From the NCBI GenBank assembly GCA_025355115.1, contig JANXLO010000110.1, forward strand, positions 1 to 9,341: 9,341 nt of DNA. Direction: 5' to 3'. Below are positions 1-5,342 of this stretch, in pieces; within the stretch, counting starts at the first letter, position 1; the number at the start of each line of letters is the position of its first letter. The DNA comes from Chthonomonadaceae bacterium (GTDB lineage: Bacteria > Armatimonadota > Chthonomonadetes > Chthonomonadales > Chthonomonadaceae). The notes below the pieces were generated by a model. That model made no database searches, had not been told where the DNA came from, and saw nothing but the letters and a program-made list of their open reading frames with translations. A program made the translations under genes and the position numbers.

Positions 1-1108
1 GATCGCACTCGAGCTCGAAACGGAGCATGGTGTGAAGGTTGTAGGTCACTTCATCGGCCTCTACGCGAATAAGAGAGGGCGTCACCTTGTTCACGGCGCG
101 GTAGAAGGCTTCCGGATTGGAGTGTGCGGCGGAATCGGGGAAATGCTTTTTGAGCATTGGGGCAACCCAGCGGCAAAAGCCACGACTGCGGCCTACCTGA
201 TTCTCCCACATCCGCGACTGGCTCTCGTGGACGCCCAGCGACGCTCCGCCAGCCAGTGTAGTGGCCTCGTATGCCGGAGGCGAGCCCTGCTCGTACATCG
301 CATGGCCAGCTTCGTGCATGGAGGCGTAGAGGGCCTGATTGAGAAACTTCGTGTCGAAGCGCGTGGTGATTCGGACATCGTCTCGTGAGAAATTAGAGCA
401 GAACGGGTGCTCGGCGATGTCCTGCCGCCCGCGAGTGAGATCATAGCCGATCGCGGCGATCACCTCCAGCGTGAGGGCCTTCTGCTGCTCCGTCGGAAAA
501 TTGCCCTTCACCGGGCTGTCGTCCACCGGATTAGCGCTTTCGGCGATCGCCTTGGTGAGCGCGACAAGATCGGGCTTGAGCTCGGCGAACATGGCGGCTA
601 CGTCCGCGGTCGTCGTGCCGGGCTCATAGTTGTCGATCAGAGCATCGTAGATATGCTCTTTGTAGCCCAGGCACTCCGCGGCCTGCCTCGTGAGGTCGAG
701 CATTTTTTCCAGGGCAGGCGCGAAGGCAGCGTAGTCGTCGGCATGGCGCGCCCGCGCCCAGATGTCCTGGCCGATGCTCGTATGCCTGGCTATCTCCGCG
801 ACCAGCTCGGTCGGCAGCTTGGTCGCCTTGTCGTACTCTCTTCGCGCCACTCGCAGCATTCTCGTCTCGTCGCTGTCGTCCGGCATCCCCGCCGTTTCGG
901 CCTCCGCCTTCGCCAGCAGATTCCCGATTTCGTCGGAGGTGGAGAGCTCGTGCAGAAACTGACCAAGCGCCGCCATCTGCTCGGAACGCGCCGTCGCGGC
1001 TCCGGAAGGCATGTAGGTCTGCTGATCCCAGCCAAGCAGTCCTGCCGCCTGACCCAGGCGCGCTATCATCGCAGTTTTGGCCTTGAACTGCATCAAACTT
1101 TCACTCAT
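1..1108 (-). CDS. Family M32 metallocarboxypeptidase (carboxypeptidase Taq type), 3' end outside window
   Basis: This gene encodes a zinc-type carboxypeptidase that removes C-terminal residues from peptides. The family is normally cytoplasmic, and no signal peptide is seen. It reads from ATG at 1108-1106 to the window edge: 369 residues of a family usually near 500, so roughly the last quarter is missing. The M32 signatures occur in the right order: LLGWDQQTYMP near the N-terminus, DNYEPG, HPF (residues 234-236), DVRITT, the metal and catalytic motif HEAGH (265-269), HESQS with the third ligand E295, and IRVEAD (347-352). The spacing from the second His to E295 is 26 residues, as I recall for the Pyrococcus enzyme. 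The last M32 motif, GxxQDxHW, lies beyond the edge. The start is supported by GGGGAG five bases upstream. The gene is divergent from the HTH gene at 1347. The family is certain; substrate and role here are unknown. Confidence 0.96.
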   Translation of the reverse strand, partial: MSESLMQFKAKTAMIARLGQAAGLLGWDQQTYMPSGAATARSEQMAALGQFLHELSTSDEIGNLLAKAEAETAGMPDDSDETRMLRVARREYDKATKLPTELVAEIARHTSIGQDIWARARHADDYAAFAPALEKMLDLTRQAAECLGYKEHIYDALIDNYEPGTTTADVAAMFAELKPDLVALTKAIAESANPVDDSPVKGNFPTEQQKALTLEVIAAIGYDLTRGRQDIAEHPFCSNFSRDDVRITTRFDTKFLNQALYASMHEAGHAMYEQGSPPAYEATTLAGGASLGVHESQSRMWENQVGRSRGFCRWVAPMLKKHFPDSAAHSNPEAFYRAVNKVTPSLIRVEADEVTYNLHTMLRFELECD

Positions 1109-1136
1109 GAGGTCTCCCCAAAAAACAAGATATTCC

Positions 1137-1192
1137 ACTATACCCCAGAACCTGCTGATGCTCGATTTTACCCCTTGGAACGAGCTTTGCAA
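1137..1192 (-). promoter_or_regulatory. Candidate promoters for the M32 carboxypeptidase
   Basis: Two sigma-70-like options are visible on the minus strand. The first is TTGCAA (1192-1187), a 16-base spacer, then TAAAAT (1170-1165). The second is a lone -10-like TATAGT (1142-1137) with no good -35. Either would give a short leader ending in the GGGGAG ribosome site at 1119-1114. Assigned by eye from consensus only. Confidence 0.4.
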
Positions 1193-1228
1193 CGGGCTGC
1201 TTTAGGAGTCCCGAACAGGCAAAAACAA

Positions 1229-1259
1229 GTAGACAAAATAGTAGAATACGTAGACAAAA
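1229..1259 (+). repeat. Three GTAGA-type direct repeats, candidate operator of the HTH gene
   Basis: GTAGACAAAA occurs at 1229-1238 and again at 1250-1259. The copies are 21 bases apart, about two helical turns, and a related GTAGAATAC (1241-1249) lies between them. The array ends five bases before the -35 box of the HTH gene promoter. Repeats phased on one DNA face beside a promoter are typical of transcription-factor sites. The encoded HTH protein is the obvious candidate ligand, but that is inference. Confidence 0.5.
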
Positions 1260-1263
1260 GTAT

Positions 1264-1292
1264 TTGACATAGGCCCTGATACATGGTAAAAT
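1264..1292 (+). promoter_or_regulatory. Near-consensus sigma-70 promoter of the HTH gene
   Basis: TTGACA (1264-1269), a 17-base spacer, then TAAAAT (1287-1292). The -35 is a perfect match, the -10 matches five of six bases and the spacing is optimal. It predicts a transcript start near 1299 and a leader of about 48 bases. This is the strongest promoter visible in the window. Confidence 0.75.
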
Positions 1293-1346
1293 ATAGATGT
1301 GTCTAGAGAACGATAACGGGAGGCACGAAAGGGGTTTTGAACCGTT

Positions 1347-1868
1347 ATGAAACGCCTTACAAAGAAAGATTTAGCTCTCTCCATGCAGTCGTCGGGACGC
1401 ACGGTCGAGGAGATCGCCCAGACGCTGAAATGCACGCCAAGCTACGTCGCCAATGTCCTGATCGCCTCCGGCAAACCCAGTGACTACAGCGATCTCTATA
1501 CCAGCAGCATAGCCCAAAACGCCTATGCACGAATGTTCAGCGGAGTGCTGCGGTTCAAGGATGTCCAGGCCGCACAGGCATCCATCGCTCGCATCGACTC
1601 TCTGTTTCATCAGTTTGAGGAGGAGCGGGATCGACGAGGGCAGCATCAGGCGCAGCTGATGGCTCTGATCGGCAAAAACCGTGCCGAGGGCATCGGGAAA
1701 ACGGCGGAGGCCAGGGTATTCGCCGACTGGCTCGTCTCGCATCTCGATACGGCCAATGCTCACGCCTGCGACAGAGAGCCGCCCCGGCAGAGCGAGTACG
1801 AGGCGACTGAGAAGGAGAACGACTACACTCAGCTCTCCCTCTACGACGCCGTGCTGGCCTTCGCCTGA
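1347..1868 (+). CDS. Small helix-turn-helix protein, family not recognised
   Basis: A protein of 173 residues. Residues about 5-42 form a probable HTH (LTKKDLALSMQSSG, then TVEEIAQTLKCTPSYVANVL), of the kind found in sigma region 4-like or transposase/resolvase-like DNA-binding domains. The rest (about 45-135) is predicted helical and rich in charge and Gln. An acidic, polar stretch follows (142-160), then a hydrophobic end, LYDAVLAFA. No enzyme motif is seen. ATG 1347 is the first in-frame start after the promoter. AAAGGGG at 1328-1334 is the best ribosome site, but its 12-base spacing is long. The gene has its own strong promoter with upstream repeats and its own terminator, so it is a stand-alone unit and may repress itself. 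It ends in tandem TGA stops. A decayed copy of its 3' end lies at 7806-7950. DNA binding is likely; the regulated genes are unknown. Confidence 0.8.
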   Translation: MKRLTKKDLALSMQSSGRTVEEIAQTLKCTPSYVANVLIASGKPSDYSDLYTSSIAQNAYARMFSGVLRFKDVQAAQASIARIDSLFHQFEEERDRRGQHQAQLMALIGKNRAEGIGKTAEARVFADWLVSHLDTANAHACDREPPRQSEYEATEKENDYTQLSLYDAVLAFA

Positions 1869-2095
1869 TGAACAGCCTGTCCAAACGACCGCCGAGACCC
1901 GTATCTCGGCGGTCTTTTTCGTCACTTGACTGAACTGTTTGAAATAGCATCAAATCGAAGAAATCATGGAGTAGCGGCTACATCTATTAGAGGAATAAGC
2001 CGTTCGATGACGAATAGGGGAATACACTACCTGAAGGGGCCGACGCGGCTGGCTGCAGTTCCTTTATTAGGATTCGATTCTCCGCCCTCATCCCC
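1770..2095. repeat. Left copy of a ~326-base diverged direct repeat
   Basis: This matches 7849-8174 at a constant offset of 6079 bases at both ends, with only small compensating indels inside. It covers the last codons of the HTH gene, its terminator, an intergenic stretch, and the first nine codons of an amidohydrolase-like gene. The best part, 1990-2095 against 8069-8174, aligns without gaps with about 11 mismatches in 106 bases (counted by eye). In this copy the HTH gene is intact and the amidohydrolase start is broken; the right copy shows the reverse. Weaker similarity continues upstream to about 1720. Confidence 0.85.
1887..1919 (+). terminator. Rho-independent terminator of the HTH gene
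   Basis: A perfect 11-base-pair stem, GACCGCCGAGA (1887-1897) with TCTCGGCGGTC (1904-1914), encloses a six-base loop and is followed directly by TTTTT (1915-1919). It begins 18 bases after the stop codon. It should isolate the HTH transcript from the operon downstream. Confidence 0.95.
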
Positions 2096-2203
2096 AGCCA
2101 CCGTATCATCCGCAACTACGCCGCCGTCGCCGACAGCGTCTCCTCCGAACAACTTGTGCAGCAGTTCGTCCAGAGCGTTCCCGAACCCAGCTACAGTCGC
2201 TGA
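2069..2203 (+). pseudogene. Amidohydrolase-like 5' remnant joined in frame to a 33-codon coding tail
   Basis: Bases 2069-2095 match the first nine codons of the amidohydrolase at 8148, but both its ATG codons are lost (AGG and ATT here). The same frame runs on, without a stop, through a segment unlike the amidohydrolase (2096-2200) and ends at TGA 2201-2203. That tail reads HRIIRNYAAVADSVSSEQ and onward to a C-terminal VPEPSYSR. Most of its codons end in C or G, as real genes in this window do, so it is probably the true 3' end of a gene. It could be the end of an internally deleted signal-peptide-bearing gene, or an unrelated gene end brought in with the inserted segment. I do not recognise the family. 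With no start codon or ribosome site it is unlikely to be translated. Confidence 0.55.
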
Positions 2204-2273
2204 CGCCAGAATGCTGATGACGCGAAACTGCATGCAATGCATTCCGAAAGGCAATATCGAAGGTATACCATAA

Positions 2274-2370
2274 CCCTGGGAACGAACAATCTGTGCCCGC
2301 GCAGGCGGGTACCTCGCCCAGGGCCTCCGAGCGGCCGGGTTCAGCCTGCCGACTCCGAGAACGCCTGCCG
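2274..2370 (+). promoter_or_regulatory. Structured leader upstream of the cyclase operon
   Basis: CCCTGGG (2274-2280) is exactly complementary to CCCAGGG (2317-2323). That stem encloses a second hairpin, CCCGC-GCAG-GCGGG (2296-2309). Interleaved direct repeats follow: CTCCGAG at 2325-2331 and 2353-2359, and GCCTGCCG at 2344-2351 and 2363-2370. I recognise no riboswitch class. Upstream, the palindrome GGTATACC (2262-2269) overlaps the only -10-like sequence, and no convincing -35 is seen, so the operon promoter is not identified. The stretch 2204-2273 holds nothing else recognisable. Confidence 0.35.
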
Positions 2371-2427
2371 TCTATCGCCTCATCCTTTTCTCAGCATTCG
2401 GCGTACAGATAGACAGGAGATCAAGCG
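2364..2427 (+). promoter_or_regulatory. Possible hairpin covering the cyclase ribosome-binding site
   Basis: GTCTATC (2370-2376) pairs exactly with GATAGAC (2408-2414). CCT (2364-2366) can extend the stem onto AGG (2415-2417), which is part of the ribosome site AGGAG (2415-2419) eight bases before ATG 2428. Inside the loop CGCC (2376-2379) can pair with GGCG (2400-2403). If formed, the fold would limit translation of the first operon gene. Seen by eye; not folded by a program. Confidence 0.35.
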
Positions 2428-4335
2428 ATGCGATTATTCAGGGCGGGAGAGAGCGAAAGTCTGCCCGCGCACTGGCAGCGTGGACGGCGATGGGCTGTCG
2501 TGGCGACGCTGTGCGTCATCGTTGTCGTGACGTTCGCGCTGCGGGATTTCGGACATGCCGACCAGGGGGATTCGTGGTGGCTGCGGATGCGGTTCGGCCT
2601 GCGCGAGCGTCTGCTGCCCGCGCACAAAGACCCGGAGATCGTTCTCGTCCGCCTGGACGACCGCTGTTTCGACACCTGGCCGGAGCCGACTATCGCCTGG
2701 GGGCCACATTTGGCAGATGCCATAGACCGCCTGGCCCTCAGCGGCGCGAAGGTGATCGCCCTCGACTGGACACAGCCCGCTCCGACAGACATCTGGTTCC
2801 CGCACAACGACGAGCGGCTGGCCAAAGCACTCGCCAATGCTGATAGAATCGTGTGGGTGAAACTGGCGCGTGGCAGCGCCGCCGGAAATTCCTGGATATA
2901 TCCCGCTCCTGTCCTGCTCTATTCCCAGCCCTCGGCGAACGGCCCCGGCGGGCCGGACGCCGTCACAGGGTTCGCCGAATTGACCAAAGACGACAGCGTA
3001 GTCGCCGCCTTTCTTCCTGCCCTGCCTACCGATCCCTCGGCGGTCAGTTTCGCGGCGCGGGTGGCAGAGCGGCGGCTGGGAACGCCCGGACGATTAACGT
3101 CGTCGGAATGGAGTGTAGCAGGCCGACTGCGTGTCCCTGTGCGCCGGGACGGCTCGGTGCTGGTGAACTACCCGGTCGGGACGGGAACGGGACGGGCATT
3201 CGCCGCGTACTCTCTGTCGGAGGTTGCCGCGCTGCCCCTGCGCCCCGACCCACGTTTTCAAGATAAGATCGTCGTGATCGGCGGCGGGTTCACTGGCGAT
3301 AATGACCAGCACTATGTGCCGCTGCCTTCGTCCCTGACCGGAACGCGGCTCGTGCCCGGCACAGAGATACAAGCCAGTTTCATTCGCACCCTGCTGGATG
3401 GCGGACCATTGCGTGAGCCAGGGATCAATGCCCTATGGCTCTACGCCGTGCTGTTAGGGGCTGCGGGGATTGCGGCCTTTCTACGGCTTCCCTGGCTGAT
3501 GGCGGCATTGGCGACGGCGACAATCGGACTGGTCTGGATTGCCGTGGCGTTCGGGCTATTCGTGTGGCGGGATATGGTCTTGCCGATCAATTTGGCCCTG
3601 TCGGGTCTGCTGCTCGCAGGTGGTGGGATGGGAGGCTATCTGGCGCTTGCCGAGGGACGGGAGCGAAGGCGGGTGCTGAACCTGTGGGGACGCTATCAGC
3701 AGCCGCGCATCGTGGATTATCTGCTCTGCAACCCGGAGGCGCGAGGCGGAGAGGGCCGCGAAGTCACGGTTACGGTGCTGTTCGCAGACCTGAAGAACTT
3801 CACCAAAACCGTCGAATCGCTCTCACCGACCGACGCTCTGCACGTTCTAAACCGTTATCTGGCCCTGCTCGCCGAAGCGATTCTGGAGGAGAATGGCGTT
3901 GTGGACAAGTACCTGGGCGACGGCCTGATGGCGCAGTGGGGTGCGCCTGCAATGCCTGGCGAGGCCGTGCCATTCGATCATGCCGCCGCCGCCGTCCGTG
4001 CCTGTCGCAAGATCCTGCAGCGGGCCGAGACCATGACCACATCGCTTGCCCTGCCGGGCAGCGCCGAAGTCACGTTCGGTCTGCGCCTCACCCTGCATAC
4101 GGGGCCGGTCGTGCTAGGCTGGGTGGGGGCGGGGCGGCTGGAGTTCACCATCATTGGGGATACTGTGAATGTGACCTCGCGCTTGCAGGAGACGGCGAAA
4201 CAGTTGGAGTGCGAGTTCCTGATTAGCGATACTACCTATGCAGGCGTCCAGGGGAGTGTGCGAACAGGCAAAGTGGCAGAAGTTGAGATACGGGGCCGCA
4301 AACAGCCGCTTCGGGTCTATGAAGTTCTCGATTAA
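2428..4335 (+). CDS. CHASE2-domain class III (IIIb-type) adenylate cyclase
   Basis: A membrane-bound cyclase of 635 residues predicted to make cAMP from ATP in response to an extracytoplasmic signal. Order: N-terminal membrane helix (about 22-40), CHASE2 sensor domain outside the membrane (about 41-330), three closely spaced membrane helices (about 336-405), then a cytoplasmic class III cyclase domain (about 435-635). The catalytic set is complete: metal ligands D454 (VLFADLKNFT) and D498 (KYLGDGLMAQWG), adenine-contacting K494 and T574, and transition-state residues N581 and R585 (IIGDTVNVTSRL). Thr instead of Asp at 574 is the class IIIb pattern, a group that includes bicarbonate-responsive enzymes. 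AGGAG eight bases upstream supports ATG 2428. It is the first gene of the operon; the FecR-like gene starts 11 bases after its stop. Its signal is unknown. cAMP is far more likely than cGMP from the Lys/Thr pair. Confidence 0.95.
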   Translation: MRLFRAGESESLPAHWQRGRRWAVVATLCVIVVVTFALRDFGHADQGDSWWLRMRFGLRERLLPAHKDPEIVLVRLDDRCFDTWPEPTIAWGPHLADAIDRLALSGAKVIALDWTQPAPTDIWFPHNDERLAKALANADRIVWVKLARGSAAGNSWIYPAPVLLYSQPSANGPGGPDAVTGFAELTKDDSVVAAFLPALPTDPSAVSFAARVAERRLGTPGRLTSSEWSVAGRLRVPVRRDGSVLVNYPVGTGTGRAFAAYSLSEVAALPLRPDPRFQDKIVVIGGGFTGDNDQHYVPLPSSLTGTRLVPGTEIQASFIRTLLDGGPLREPGINALWLYAVLLGAAGIAAFLRLPWLMAALATATIGLVWIAVAFGLFVWRDMVLPINLALSGLLLAGGGMGGYLALAEGRERRRVLNLWGRYQQPRIVDYLLCNPEARGGEGREVTVTVLFADLKNFTKTVESLSPTDALHVLNRYLALLAEAILEENGVVDKYLGDGLMAQWGAPAMPGEAVPFDHAAAAVRACRKILQRAETMTTSLALPGSAEVTFGLRLTLHTGPVVLGWVGAGRLEFTIIGDTVNVTSRLQETAKQLECEFLISDTTYAGVQGSVRTGKVAEVEIRGRKQPLRVYEVLD

Positions 4336-4346
4336 GGAGAGATGGG

Positions 4347-5312
4347 GTGCAAGACACGGTGAAACACTGGATTATTGCATGGCTGCTGTTCGGATGTGTG
4401 CCAGCGCAGGCCGCGCCGGTGGGAATGGCCTGTCGGCTGACGGGCAAGCCGGAACTGCGGGCCGCAAATGCCGGAACCTGGATGCCGCTGCGCCTGCTGC
4501 AAAAGCTGGAGACGGGCGATCATGTCCGGTGCGGAGCCGGAGCGGAGGCGATCCTGGTGCTGTTCGGCAGCGGCGAACGCTTTCAGGTCGTTGCTGGTGC
4601 AGAGGGCAGCGTTAAGACGGGCAAGGTGGAGGGTGCAAAATCGCTCGGAGGCTTGAATGGACCGTCTGCGGAGGCCGCGAAGACGCTGGTCGGAGCGCGA
4701 ACCGGAGCCTTTGTCTCCCGTCTCTCCCGTGCGCCGCTGGCTCCTTCCCGCCTGACGCGCAATTTTACGGGCTGGATCGCTGAGGGAGACCGCACCTTCG
4801 CCTGGGACAGCGTTCCTGAAGCCGCCGACTACTCGTTTACCCTCATCGATGCCAACGGCTATGTTCTCTGGAACACGCGCACGGCGGAGGCCCATGCCGA
4901 CTACCCTTCGGACAGTCCGGCCCTCGCGCCGCGCCGCGCCTATCTCTGGCGGCTGGTTCCCTATGGCAAAAGTGGGCTGGCGAGGGACAAGGATATTCGC
5001 TGGGGAGTCGTGACGACCCTCACTCGAGTGGACGGCGAAAAACTCCAGGTCGAAGCCGTTAAACTCACGGCTCTCATCAAGAAAAGCCCGAACGACGACA
5101 CGCTTCGTGCCTTGCTCGCCGAGAAGTATCGCGACTATGGCGTTCTGATGCGAACCCTGGAAACACTGGAGGATATGCGGACAGCTGGACAGGAGGGCGC
5201 ACAGGAGGCATGGGAAGAGACCGTCGGGCAGGCAGGATGGTATGCGCGGCTGTTGGCGGGACTGCCCATTCCGCGTAATGCGCTTGCCGGAGGCGAAACC
5301 TCCGCACTCTAA
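4347..5312 (+). CDS. Secreted FecR-like protein with fibronectin-III-like module
   Basis: A protein of 321 residues starting at GTG 4347, with AGGAGA six bases upstream; the preceding cyclase stop lies inside that site. Residues 1-22 form a signal peptide (WIIAWLLFGC, cleavage after AQA). A FecR-type beta domain follows (about 24-95), with the usual pattern MPLRLLQKLETGDHVRCGAG then a repeated sheet region. A fibronectin-like module (about 147-210: FAWDSVPEAADYSFTLID, then YLWRLVPYG) precedes a helical C-terminus (about 225-305) that may be TPR-like. Two mature cysteines, C29 and C62, could form a disulfide. Unlike true FecR it has no cytoplasmic anti-sigma part, and no sigma factor is nearby, so it is not a classical iron regulator. 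FecR-like domains are probably binding or scaffold modules. Its position between the CHASE2 cyclase and the caspase suggests work in the same extracytoplasmic complex. The name reflects domain resemblance only. Confidence 0.8.
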   Translation: MQDTVKHWIIAWLLFGCVPAQAAPVGMACRLTGKPELRAANAGTWMPLRLLQKLETGDHVRCGAGAEAILVLFGSGERFQVVAGAEGSVKTGKVEGAKSLGGLNGPSAEAAKTLVGARTGAFVSRLSRAPLAPSRLTRNFTGWIAEGDRTFAWDSVPEAADYSFTLIDANGYVLWNTRTAEAHADYPSDSPALAPRRAYLWRLVPYGKSGLARDKDIRWGVVTTLTRVDGEKLQVEAVKLTALIKKSPNDDTLRALLAEKYRDYGVLMRTLETLEDMRTAGQEGAQEAWEETVGQAGWYARLLAGLPIPRNALAGGETSAL

Positions 5313-5342
5313 ACGACGGGCCGAGAAGTCAAGGAGAGAAAG

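Noticed and set aside
407..1267. A 286-codon open frame on the plus strand
   Set aside because: It is antisense to the M32 carboxypeptidase, whose signature motifs all read on the minus strand, and it runs into the promoter region.
1347..1868. HTH protein as the antitoxin of a toxin-antitoxin pair
   Set aside because: No partner gene lies beside it; a terminator follows directly and the upstream neighbour is a divergent peptidase.
1926..2273. A 115-codon plus-strand frame through the left repeat
   Set aside because: It crosses the intergenic repeat and the remnant in a different frame from the one with coding-like third positions, and has no ribosome site or domain.
3435..4226. A 263-codon plus-strand frame inside the cyclase gene
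   Set aside because: It is an out-of-frame shadow of the catalytic domain; the cyclase motifs are all in the other frame.
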